Assembly (NCBI GenBank): GCA_003543135.1
Contig: DPJG01000033.1
Location: forward strand, 1-50,122
Direction of reading: 5' to 3'
DNA length: 50,122 nucleotides
From: Rheinheimera sp.
Lineage (GTDB): Bacteria > Pseudomonadota > Gammaproteobacteria > Enterobacterales > Alteromonadaceae
Shown here piece after piece: positions 1-6,615 of this stretch; the stretch's first letter is position 1, and each line of letters opens with the position of its first letter. The notes below the pieces were generated by a model that saw only the letters and a program-made list of their open reading frames with translations, did no database searches and was not told the DNA's origin. The translations under genes and the position numbers were made by a program.

Positions 1-513
1 TCTATTAATTCGCACAGTTATTTAGTTGTCTTAGTTCTATTGATGCAGTCGCTCTTTTTATGTGCCGAACCAGCTTTAGAAGTAAAAAAATTACTTGAGA
101 CCTCCCCAGACACTATCGAAGAGTCGATGGATAGCATTGATTCATTGAAAATGTTAAAGAAACAAGGTGTCATAGATGAAAAGGCTAATGTTCAAGGTGA
201 TTATCATCATTTTTACTTTCCGAAGAAAGAAATAGTAATGTTTGGTGCAAAATTAATCGCGTTGGATCATGAATATCTCACTGACTATATAGGCTGCTGT
301 GTTAATCCAGGCGTGGCAGTTGTGCTGAAAAAAATGGATGGTTTTAATTCTAATGAGATTGATGCTTTTGCAAAGCAACATTCGTGCAATATAAATGATA
401 TAGAGAAAGCCCACCTTTCAGATTTAGTAATTAAGCAGGTTGGTCTCGCAAATGAGAAAGCGTTTTTGTTTCAACTTTCATGTAAACAGAACGACAAAAT
501 TCATGAATATTAA
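1..513 (+). CDS. Unknown cassette protein, 5' end outside the window
   Basis: I do not recognise this protein. The frame is open from base 1, and the residues before the first Met (at 43) are hydrophobic (SYLVVLVLL, then MQSLFLC). They look like the core of a signal peptide or membrane anchor, so the true start is probably left of the window and the gene is 5'-partial. After the hydrophobic stretch comes a soluble acidic and Lys-rich domain of about 140 residues with several Cys (GCCVNPG, HSCNIN, LSCKQND), consistent with a periplasmic or surface protein. The gene is AT-rich, unlike the GC-richer genes beyond 1450. It stops 41 bp before its attC site, the normal place for an integron cassette ORF. 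Function unknown. Confidence 0.65.
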   Translation, partial: SINSHSYLVVLVLLMQSLFLCAEPALEVKKLLETSPDTIEESMDSIDSLKMLKKQGVIDEKANVQGDYHHFYFPKKEIVMFGAKLIALDHEYLTDYIGCCVNPGVAVVLKKMDGFNSNEIDAFAKQHSCNINDIEKAHLSDLVIKQVGLANEKAFLFQLSCKQNDKIHEY

Positions 514-554
514 ACAGTTTGGTTTTAGTTTGAGTCGTTGATGTTCGGTTTTAC

Positions 555-635
555 GGCTAACAAGGTGCGGCACTTTGCGGCCTGCGGCCGCGGCGACGCT
601 CACCAAAGTTCGCGCGCGTGCGCTTATAGTTAACG
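555..635 (+). repeat. attC recombination site of cassette 1
   Basis: R'' box GGCTAAC at 555-561 and R' box GTTAACG at 629-635, about 80 bp apart. Between them are imperfect inverted arms, including ACTTTG (572-577) pairing with CAAAGT (604-609), and a perfect terminal hairpin GCGGCC-TGC-GGCCGC (577-591). Recombination is expected at G629/T630. The next ORF starts only 6 bp after the site. Confidence 0.78.
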
Positions 636-641
636 AGCATT

Positions 642-968
642 ATGAAATATTTCTTAAATCCAAAATCACTTTCCTTGCTCATAGTTCTTAGTATGGCTAT
701 GTGGGGATATCTGGGTTTACTAAGCTACGTTGGAGATCCTCGTGTAGTCGATTCCGGCTTAGATGGTTCAGAAATGCATTTACTGGAATTACTGCTCCTT
801 TTAATATCGTTGTTTACTTTGTTCTATTTATGGGGTTGCTCATTTATTCATTGTTTTAAATACAAAAGTAAAGTTATTGGGGTGCTCATTGCTTTTATAT
901 GGCCGTTAACGTATTTGTATGGTCTGTACATCTTGGTTACTACTTGGTGTATGCGCAGTACTCGTTAA
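642..968 (+). CDS. Unknown small membrane protein (integron cassette 2)
   Basis: 108 residues, not recognised. There are three likely membrane segments: about residues 10-30 (a Leu/Ile/Ser-rich stretch after NPKSLS), 46-70 (ELLLLLISLFTLFYLWG) and 78-102 (IGVLIAFIWPLTYLYGLYIL). A charged KYKSK loop lies between the second and third. The ATG is 6 bp after the end of attC1, with only a weak GAG as ribosome binding signal, so expression probably depends on readthrough from an upstream cassette promoter. The TAA stop (966-968) lies inside the R'' box of attC2, which is typical of compact cassettes. Codon use is AT-rich. Function unknown. Confidence 0.7.
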   Translation: MKYFLNPKSLSLLIVLSMAMWGYLGLLSYVGDPRVVDSGLDGSEMHLLELLLLLISLFTLFYLWGCSFIHCFKYKSKVIGVLIAFIWPLTYLYGLYILVTTWCMRSTR

Positions 969-1043
969 CAAGCGCCTTAAACAAGGCGGCCTGCGGCCGC
1001 AGGGCTCGCAACAAGTTGCTCGCCGTTTAGGCGATAGTTATAC
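963..1043 (+). repeat. attC recombination site of cassette 2
   Basis: R'' CGTTAAC (963-969) and R' GTTATAC (1037-1043). Arms CGCCTTAAAC (973-982) and GTTTAGGCG (1025-1033) pair with one unpaired T, resembling the extrahelical bases that orient attC recombination. GGCG (985-988) can pair with CGCC (1021-1024). The same GCGGCC-TGC-GGCCGC hairpin as in site 1 lies at 986-1000. Confidence 0.82.
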
Positions 1044-1060
1044 AAAGTACGGAAACTAAG

Positions 1061-1348
1061 ATGCATTTAAGTGATAGAGCAAAGTATAAATACCTAAAGT
1101 TTTTCGGCTATTTATGTATTTTGTTTGGTTTAGTCAGTGGCTACGGTGCAATTCAAAACTTTTTCGATCCTGACTTTTATGTCGTCATGAATGACGTTAA
1201 GCGCTCAGATCCTGAAGCAAAACTTATCAGCCTGGTTTTTCCTGCGCTCGCTATTTTTATCGGTATTTTACTGAATTTAATTTCCCAAAATGAAGTGACA
1301 TCAATTAGTAATGCTCGCGAGAAATTCTGGTCTATTTTCAAAAAGTAA
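1061..1348 (+). CDS. Unknown small membrane protein (integron cassette 3)
   Basis: 95 residues, not recognised. An amphipathic basic N-terminus (DRAKYKYLKF) leads into a membrane segment at about residues 14-32 (FFGYLCILFGLVSGYGAI). Next comes a polar loop of about 25 residues (FFDPDFYVVMNDVKRSDPEAK), then a second membrane segment at about 55-75 (LISLVFPALAIFIGILLNLI). The basic tail ends FWSIFKK. The start is 17 bp after attC2, with no clear Shine-Dalgarno beyond GGAAAC. The two-helix hairpin with an outside loop is also seen in immunity and small stress proteins, but nothing here assigns a role. Confidence 0.7.
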   Translation: MHLSDRAKYKYLKFFGYLCILFGLVSGYGAIQNFFDPDFYVVMNDVKRSDPEAKLISLVFPALAIFIGILLNLISQNEVTSISNAREKFWSIFKK

Positions 1349-1354
1349 GAGCAG

Positions 1355-1414
1355 GTATAACAAACCTCTTTATTCGCAGCCTGCGGCTGCTGCGACGCTC
1401 ACCAAGGGTTAGGT
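1355..1414 (+). repeat. attC recombination site of cassette 3, last in the array
   Basis: R'' GTATAAC (1355-1361) and R' GTTAGGT (1408-1414), 60 bp in all, so shorter than the other two. The terminal hairpin is GCAGCC-TGC-GGCTGC (1376-1390). Compared with sites 1 and 2 it differs by a compensated G-C to A-T pair. GCGACGCTCACCAA is shared with site 1. No attC follows. Confidence 0.75.
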
Positions 1415-1452
1415 AATTTTTAAAATCCGGCCTTTATCACTGCAGGAGCAGT

Positions 1453-2109
1453 ATGGAAAACCTAGGTATTCTCCAGTTCTGGACTTTTGTCAGCGGTGTC
1501 ATTGTGATTATTCTGCTGCCAGGGCCCAATAGTTTGTTTGTGCTTAAAACCAGTATCAGCCGGGGGGCTCAGGCGGCCTGGCAGGCGCTGGCGGCTGTGC
1601 TGCTTGGTGATGCGCTGCTGATTTTATTGGCTTATCTGGGGGTCGCTTCATTGTTATTGGCATCCCCTGAGTTGTTTCGCTGGGTGCGGTATTTAGGCGC
1701 GGCTTATTTGTTGTATCTGGGCGTGCAAATTTTATTGAGCCTGCGCCAGCACAAGGCCAGTGCAGACAATTCCACAACGGGCACCAGCATAAATCACACC
1801 CCTCACTATATTGGCGGTTCGGTGTTTCGTAAGTCTTTGTTATTGAGCCTGACCAACCCCAAAGCTATTTTGTTTTATCTGTCGTTTTTTATTCAGTTTA
1901 TCGACTACAGCTATCAGCCGGCCTGGTTGCCTTATCTGGTGCTGGCACTGGTCTTAGAGCTGGTTAGTTTGTGTTATCTCACTGTGCTGATTTACGCCGG
2001 CCGGGCTATTGCCGGTTTTTTTGGCCATCAGCCGCTGGCGGCCAAAGCCGGCAACTTGCTGCTGGGCTTGTTATTCAGCGCTTTTGCCATCCGGCTGGTC
2101 TGGGTTTGA
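1453..2109 (+). CDS. leuE: LysE/RhtB-family exporter, LeuE-like
   Basis: 218 residues, the usual length of LysE/RhtB inner-membrane amino-acid exporters. Family marks are the N-terminal LLPGPNSLFVLK (the PGPN motif of the first helices), YLGAAYLLYLGVQILL in helix 3 and LLSLTNPKAILFYLSFFIQFID after a hydrophilic loop. Six membrane segments can be traced. The sequence resembles E. coli LeuE most closely (FWTFVSG, LTNPKAILFY, LELVSLCYL), so leucine or related amino-acid efflux is likely; the substrate is inference. A GGAG at 1444-1447 precedes the ATG by 5 bp. It lies just past the last attC, and I found no attC after it, so it seems to be the first chromosomal gene beyond the array. Confidence 0.88.
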   Translation: MENLGILQFWTFVSGVIVIILLPGPNSLFVLKTSISRGAQAAWQALAAVLLGDALLILLAYLGVASLLLASPELFRWVRYLGAAYLLYLGVQILLSLRQHKASADNSTTGTSINHTPHYIGGSVFRKSLLLSLTNPKAILFYLSFFIQFIDYSYQPAWLPYLVLALVLELVSLCYLTVLIYAGRAIAGFFGHQPLAAKAGNLLLGLLFSAFAIRLVWV

Positions 2110-2207
2110 TATAAGGGCGATAGCAGCTTCCTTTTTGGTTTAGTTTGAGTTTTCCGAGCGGTTTTAGCTTCCTTTGTGCCGGCCGCCGCTCTAAAGCCAC
2201 ATCCACC

Positions 2208-2224
2208 GACGCTTTGAAAGCGTC
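2208..2224. promoter_or_regulatory. Perfect 17-bp palindrome in the 2110-2347 gap
   Basis: GACGCTTT-G-AAAGCGTC, an 8-1-8 perfect inverted repeat. It sits 124 bp before the NTF2-like gene and 98 bp after the exporter. It has no T-run, so it is not an intrinsic terminator; an operator or an RNA hairpin is possible. The rest of the gap holds only a short direct repeat, AGCTTCCTTT at 2125-2134 and 2166-2175. Confidence 0.35.
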
Positions 2225-2347
2225 CTGGCTGCCGCCAGATAGCCGCTGTCGCGATCCCAAATTTGCCACCACTGGTCACGGCCGGTGCTGGTGTTTAGGT
2301 TTTGTTGATTAGTCTGGCTAACAACAGTTTGATAAGGGCAGGGAGGC

Positions 2348-2818
2348 ATGATGCAAAAATTGATGACGTTATTTAAAGGCCTGGTTGCTGTGCTGGTTCT
2401 GGGTTTTAGTTGTAGCGCTGCAGCGCAGGGCGCTGATAGCCGGGAGCTTGATGCTGCGGAACTTAAAGCCAAAGTAGTGGCCATCACGGATGCGCAAAAC
2501 AAAGTGATGCTGAAAGGTTCGACTCAAGCCGATGTGGATACCCTTTTTGCCATGTATCACGCCGATTTTGTGTATCAGCATCAGGTATATGGCGGCGAAT
2601 ATTCCAGAGAAAAACTTTACGCCAATACGCTCAGGCTGCAGGCGATGGGCAAATATAACCTGACGGCGCCACGTTATCAGATCCAATCACAAATACCGGG
2701 TTATAACGCAGTCGCTGTGCAGCGGGTGGAAATGCAGCAGGGCGTGGCACACCATCATTTGGCAGTGTTTGAATTTCGGGGTGATAAAGTCAGCCGCATC
2801 ATCGAATACTGGAAATAA
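2348..2818 (+). CDS. Secreted NTF2-like (SnoaL/DUF4440-type) protein
   Basis: 156 residues. A signal peptide ends near SCSAAAQG (cleavage after about residue 26). The mature part has the pattern of the NTF2-like alpha/beta cone fold: an N-terminal helix (ELKAKVVAITDAQNKVMLKG), a short helix with AMYHADFVYQH, and late strands YNAVAVQRVEMQQGVAHHHLAVFEF and DKVSRIIEYWK. The closing IIEYW is common in SnoaL/DUF4440 proteins. The fold serves many enzymes and binding proteins; no catalytic set can be assigned. GGGAGG (2340-2345) is a good ribosome binding site, and an alternative start is the second Met one codon on. It is followed by a plus-strand terminator at 3013-3043. Confidence 0.75.
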   Translation: MMQKLMTLFKGLVAVLVLGFSCSAAAQGADSRELDAAELKAKVVAITDAQNKVMLKGSTQADVDTLFAMYHADFVYQHQVYGGEYSREKLYANTLRLQAMGKYNLTAPRYQIQSQIPGYNAVAVQRVEMQQGVAHHHLAVFEFRGDKVSRIIEYWK

Positions 2819-3012
2819 CAGGAATACTGGCAATCAACCGCAGGTATTAGTAATCATACGAATAGCAGAACGAACAATAACAGCTGCGACTGCAAGCTGT
2901 TGGACGGATGGTAAAACTGCAGTAACAGCTTTTTAGTTGTTCGTAGCTTTTGGCCCAAAGCAGACATAACCCGTTTTTACCCTTTCTAATCACCTGGCTC
3001 ACGCCCTTTTGT

Positions 3013-3043
3013 GCAGCGGTTTTGTAGTCCGCTGCTTTTTTTT
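3013..3043 (+). terminator. Intrinsic terminator
   Basis: GCAGCGG (3013-3019), a 9-nt loop, CCGCTGC (3029-3035), then eight T. It works on the plus strand and lies 195 bp after the NTF2-like gene, just before the end of the convergent serine-protease-like gene. The stretch 2819-3012 holds no gene I can support. Confidence 0.75.
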
Positions 3044-3052
3044 GGCTGCGCT

Positions 3053-3916
3053 TTAATGGTTGACTGATATGGTTGCTGTTATCCAATCCAGATAAAACCA
3101 GCTGCTGCTAAAAATGGTGTAGCTGGCTCTATTGCTGTTGGTTTGTATATCTGTTGTGGTTGCTGCTGCAATAACAGGCACATCAGCGTTTTGTGTGCAG
3201 CCTGGACCAAAACTCGCCACTCCCAGATGATAATCTACCCCCTGATAACGGCCAACCAGCGGCGCGCCGCTGTCGGCAACACATTGCTCTGTTGTGTTGC
3301 TGGCAAAACCTGCACATAACATCGAAGGTAATACAGCGCCGCGGTACGCCTCTGACCTATTGCAGTGGCGATGATCCTGCAGTGGTAAACTTTGTTGCAG
3401 CAATCCATCGGCCGCTTCGCCCCGTTCTGTCATCGCGCCCCAACTGGCACTTGCCAGATAAACCCCGGGATAGAGCAGCTGTGCCACGATGGCGGCTGTG
3501 GGCAGTTGTAGCGGCTGAACATCGGCCGGGGTGGGGGCGGCAAGCTGCAGCAGCGCGATGTCGTGTTCCAGGCTATGGGGCTGATAAAGGGGGTGGCGCA
3601 GAACTTTTTTCACGGTCAGCAGCTGGCCCGGCTCGCTTTGCAGTTTGTGACCGAGTCTGACCACAACGCCGGCTTGATGGTGTTCAATACAGCGGGCCGA
3701 TGTGAGCACCCAGTCGGTTTGAATGAAGGCGCCAGTGCAATAATGACCACCGCCCAGCTGCACTGACACCACAAATCGAAAATGCTGCTCTGGTACAGGC
3801 CAGCCGCTGGCGATTAATGGCAGTGGATAACGCTGTGTCATGCTGTCGGCGAGGGCTAGATGGCTGTCACACAACAAGGCAGTGACACAAAGCATAAGTT
3901 GAATTGGCTGGCGCAT
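3053..3916 (-). CDS. Chymotrypsin-fold (S1) secreted protein lacking the catalytic His; probable pseudoprotease
   Basis: 287 residues with a signal peptide ending near HLALA (residue 23). S1 landmarks are in order: HYCTGAFI (Cys60), WVLTSARC where proteases have LTAAHC, HDIALLQL (Asp119) and CVADSGAPL (Ser216). Six Cys are placed for the usual disulfides (60-76, 185-201, 212-240). The catalytic His is Arg75 (codon CGC, minus strand at 3692-3694), and the oxyanion-hole Gly before Asp-Ser is Ala214. Asp189 of trypsin is replaced by Glu210. Loss of His57 should abolish proteolysis, so a binding or regulatory role, as in other S1 pseudoproteases, is more likely. The region before YLDWI carries an insertion of about 18 Thr/Ser/Asn-rich residues. 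AGGA lies upstream of the ATG. The gap 3917-4221 to the divergent gene holds both promoters; none is clear. Confidence 0.8.
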   Translation of the reverse strand: MRQPIQLMLCVTALLCDSHLALADSMTQRYPLPLIASGWPVPEQHFRFVVSVQLGGGHYCTGAFIQTDWVLTSARCIEHHQAGVVVRLGHKLQSEPGQLLTVKKVLRHPLYQPHSLEHDIALLQLAAPTPADVQPLQLPTAAIVAQLLYPGVYLASASWGAMTERGEAADGLLQQSLPLQDHRHCNRSEAYRGAVLPSMLCAGFASNTTEQCVADSGAPLVGRYQGVDYHLGVASFGPGCTQNADVPVIAAATTTDIQTNSNRASYTIFSSSWFYLDWITATISVNH

Positions 3917-4221
3917 TTGTTGTCCTGCCGTTTGATGAAGATGTTTTAGCTTTGCAGCAGTTCAGCGCTGTCGCCAGCCTGGAGAAACGATGTCATAAAA
4001 ATATCAGCATGTTGTAATTAAAAAGTTTTTTAATGTGAGGTTTGCAACTTTTTTGTATGCACAAAACAGCGACAAGAATAAAAAACCAGCAATCAAATCA
4101 ATCCGATAGCGAATTTGCCATCTGCCAGCTTGCCTTTGTGTCATAAACGCCAATACTTGGCATGAGCCGGCTCACAACAGAGGCCGGGGGAAAAAATTTT
4201 TCAAGTCTGGATGAGGTTGTT

Positions 4222-4596
4222 ATGAAGAAAACTGTAACTGTAGTGGCGCTTGCGGTAACTATGCTGGCTTTTAGCGCACCTTCGGCGCTGGCAAGTGATC
4301 AGTGGGCGACTTCTATGTGTGAATATACCAAGGCGGATGATAAAAACCGCATCCGTAAGCTGCTGAGCGATAACAAACTGAACGTACGTAAAATTTATGA
4401 CAGCGTGCAGTGCAACAACGAATCTCTGATCAAATTTGCCATGCGCAGTGACGCTTATGAAGTAGGTTCCTTTTTTGTAAAACAGATGCCGGCTAAAGCA
4501 TTGGTGGCGGAAGATTTAGAAGCCTGGGCCGGAGCCAATGGTTTGGCTTCTTCATCATTAATTAACGATATTAAAGCCCGTATTGGTCAGGATTAA
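4222..4596 (+). CDS. DUF3718-type secreted protein
   Basis: I chose the ATG at 4222, giving 124 residues: GAGG (4213-4216) precedes it and the product begins with a standard signal peptide (MKKTVTVVALAVTML, cleavage near SALA-SD). An in-frame ATG at 4162 would add 20 polar residues before the signal and is less likely. The mature part has two Cys (TSMCEYTKADD and SVQCNNES), helical segments around DDKNRIRKLLSDNKL and SLIKFAMRSDAYEVGSFFVKQM, and resembles the DUF3718 family of small periplasmic proteins of Shewanella and relatives. Its role is unknown. It ends 24 bp before a strong terminator. Confidence 0.75.
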   Translation: MKKTVTVVALAVTMLAFSAPSALASDQWATSMCEYTKADDKNRIRKLLSDNKLNVRKIYDSVQCNNESLIKFAMRSDAYEVGSFFVKQMPAKALVAEDLEAWAGANGLASSSLINDIKARIGQD

Positions 4597-4620
4597 TCGC
4601 TGATTAAAAGGCAAAACAAA

Positions 4621-4643
4621 GGGCGGTTGATACCGCCCTTTTT
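4621..4643. terminator. Intrinsic terminator, probably bidirectional
   Basis: GGGCGG-TTGATA-CCGCCC followed by TTTTT on the plus strand, ending the DUF3718 gene. Read on the minus strand the same hairpin is followed by TTTGTTTT and can end the ggt transcript. Confidence 0.85.
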
Positions 4644-4702
4644 GCTGCTTGTCAGTCAGCTATTTGCTCAGTTGGCTGTTAATGACAGCTGAGAAAAGCC
4701 GC

Positions 4703-6442
4703 TTAATAACCTGCTGCCTGCCCGTCTTTACGCGATTCTGACGCACCATAATAAACGCCGGTTTTAGGGTCTTTCATAATGGCCTGATAACCACCATAAC
4801 CGCCAAAACCATAACGGATGTCGTGGCCTTTTTGCTGCAGCTGCTGAATCGTCTGGTATGGCACGCCGCGCTCTACTTCGGTGTAACCGCCGTTTTCCAG
4901 ATACATCTGGCTGCCATCCGTTGGTTCGGTATTGCCAAGGTGCTGCCAACGGGCTGCGTCGCCGGCTTCCTGCAGGTTCATGCCGTAATCAATCATATTC
5001 ACCACAATCTGCACATGGCCCTGTGGCTGCATAGCGCCGCCCATCACGCCAAAGCTGACATAAGGTTTGCCGTCTTTGGTAATAAAAGCCGGAATAATGG
5101 TGTTAAAAGCTCTTTTGCCCGGAGCAAAAGCATTGGCGTGTTTTGGATCCAGTGAAAACATCTGGCCACGGTCCTGGAACACAAAACCTAAACCAGGCAC
5201 CACCACGCCAGAACCCATACCACGGTAATTCGACTGGATCAGCGACACCATATTGCCGTCTTTGTCGGCTGTGGTCATATAAATGGTATCGCCTTCATAC
5301 AGGTTAGGGTTACCAGCGTCTACCCGCTGTGCTGCTTTATCGGTGATCAGTTTGGCGCGCTCTTTGCCATAAGCTTCAGAAATCAGGCCTTTCACTGGTA
5401 CCTTGTGAAAATCCTGATCGGCATAAAATTTAGCCCTGTCTTCAAAGGCCAGTTTTTTCGCTTCAATTAAGGTGTGCAGGCTTTGTGCGCTGTTGTAACC
5501 CATAGATTTTAAATCGAAATTTTTTAAAATTTGTAGCATCTGCAAAGCCGCAATACCCTGACCATTAGGTGGTAATTCCCAGACATCAAAACCGCGGTAA
5601 TTTACTGATACCGGCTCTACCCATTCAGATTTATGCGACGCTAAATCTTCATAACGTAAATAACCGCCTTCTTTTTTCATAAAGGCATCAATTTTCCGGG
5701 CGATTTCCCCCTGATAAAAAGCGTCGCGGCCATCTTTGGCCAGAATTTTTAAGGTGTTGGCAAGCGCCGGGTTTTTAAACATCTCGCCTTTTTTGGGTGC
5801 TTCGCCATTAATAGTAAAAGTGCCTTTAAAATCACCAGGTTGTGGTGACAATTTTGGCACTGACACCCCCCAGTAATAGGCAATCAGTTCAGACACCGGG
5901 AAACCCTGTTCGGCGTAACTAATAGCCGGCGCCAGAATTTTATCCATCGGCAATTTGCCAAATTTGCCATGCAGGCTAAACCAGCCATCCACAGCACCAG
6001 GCACGCTAATGGGCAACATGCCATAAGGCGGAATATCGGTGCGGCCGAGTTTTTTTACTTCAGCCTGCATTTTTTCCAGCGTCATGCCTTTGGGTGAACG
6101 GCCTGAACCGTTCAGGCCAAACAGTTTTTTGTCTTTAGCCGACCAGACAATGGCATATAAGTCACCGCCTATGCCGTTGCCTGTTGGCTCCATCAGGCCC
6201 AAAGCGGCGTTGGCGGCAATAGCGGCATCAATGGCATTGCCACCTTGTTTCATAATATCCAGAGCAATCTGAGTGGCCAGCGGCTGACTGGTAGCGGCCA
6301 TGGCATGAGGTGCTATCACTTCAGAGCGACTGGCAAAGTCATGGCCTGTGACCCTGTCGTAGCTATATGCCGGACTGATGGCGAGGCTCAATACCGAAAT
6401 CACAAAAACAGGTTTTAACAACACAACAGGTTTTGAAAACAT
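4703..6442 (-). CDS. ggt: Gamma-glutamyltranspeptidase
   Basis: 579 residues, normal for the family. It cleaves gamma-glutamyl bonds (glutathione and conjugates) in the periplasm, by hydrolysis or transfer. A signal peptide (residues 1 to about 27, ending PAYS) is followed by the large-subunit segment HAMAATSQPLATQIALDIMKQGGNAIDAAIA and PTGNGIGGDLYAIVW. The nucleophile of the autoprocessed small subunit should be Thr386 in YEGDTIYMTTADKDGN. GMGSGVVVPGLGFVFQDR and VSFGVMGGAMQPQGHVQI match conserved small-subunit parts. One oddity is SLIQSN after DKDGNMV, where many family members have a Thr-rich stretch. GGAG precedes the ATG. It is divergent from the M1 peptidase gene; a 173-bp gap separates them, with no clear promoter. 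Confidence 0.93.
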   Translation of the reverse strand: MFSKPVVLLKPVFVISVLSLAISPAYSYDRVTGHDFASRSEVIAPHAMAATSQPLATQIALDIMKQGGNAIDAAIAANAALGLMEPTGNGIGGDLYAIVWSAKDKKLFGLNGSGRSPKGMTLEKMQAEVKKLGRTDIPPYGMLPISVPGAVDGWFSLHGKFGKLPMDKILAPAISYAEQGFPVSELIAYYWGVSVPKLSPQPGDFKGTFTINGEAPKKGEMFKNPALANTLKILAKDGRDAFYQGEIARKIDAFMKKEGGYLRYEDLASHKSEWVEPVSVNYRGFDVWELPPNGQGIAALQMLQILKNFDLKSMGYNSAQSLHTLIEAKKLAFEDRAKFYADQDFHKVPVKGLISEAYGKERAKLITDKAAQRVDAGNPNLYEGDTIYMTTADKDGNMVSLIQSNYRGMGSGVVVPGLGFVFQDRGQMFSLDPKHANAFAPGKRAFNTIIPAFITKDGKPYVSFGVMGGAMQPQGHVQIVVNMIDYGMNLQEAGDAARWQHLGNTEPTDGSQMYLENGGYTEVERGVPYQTIQQLQQKGHDIRYGFGGYGGYQAIMKDPKTGVYYGASESRKDGQAAGY

Positions 6443-6615
6443 GACGGGCTCCGCTGATTTTTTGAGCCTAGAGCTTACTTTAGTGATCGCTAAATTCCAT
6501 CAACAAACGACCAACGCACCAGTTCCGCCGATGGCCGGTGCGCTACGCACAAGCGCAGTTGTTGGTTTTCATGGCATGATAATTTTTTTAAATATCAAAG
6601 CGCGCAGGAGCTGCA

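Larger units (their letters stand above)
1..1414 (+). mobile_element. End of an integron gene-cassette array (three cassettes)
   Basis: Three short AT-rich ORFs on the same strand are each followed by a GC-rich attC-like site (555-635, 963-1043, 1355-1414). The decisive sign is box complementarity. Cassette 2 begins TTAACG (630, inside the R' box of site 1) and its own R'' box at 963-969 is CGTTAAC. Cassette 3 begins TTATAC (1038) and its R'' box at 1355-1361 is GTATAAC. Both are exact complements of GTT plus the cassette's 5' bases, as expected of circularised cassettes. Cassette 1 runs off the left edge; its R'' box GGCTAAC predicts a 5' end of TTAGCC. No integrase gene is in the window; it would lie further left, or the array could be a CALIN (attC cluster without integrase). 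Site 3 is the last attC, so the array ends at about 1414, before the leuE-like gene. Confidence 0.82.

Noticed and set aside
1415-2347. leuE-like gene as a fourth integron cassette
   Set aside because: The cassette would begin TTAGGT and need an R'' box ACCTAAC with an attC after the gene. I find no such box; GGCTAAC near 2316 has no matching R' box or paired arms.
2847-3086. Minus-strand open frame of 79 codons next to the S1-fold gene
   Set aside because: It overlaps the 3' end of the S1-fold gene in another frame and runs through the plus-strand terminator hairpin; the Cys/Tyr-rich composition looks like chance.
4162-4221. Longer start for the DUF3718 gene
   Set aside because: It would put 20 polar residues before a standard signal peptide, whereas ATG 4222 has GAGG upstream.
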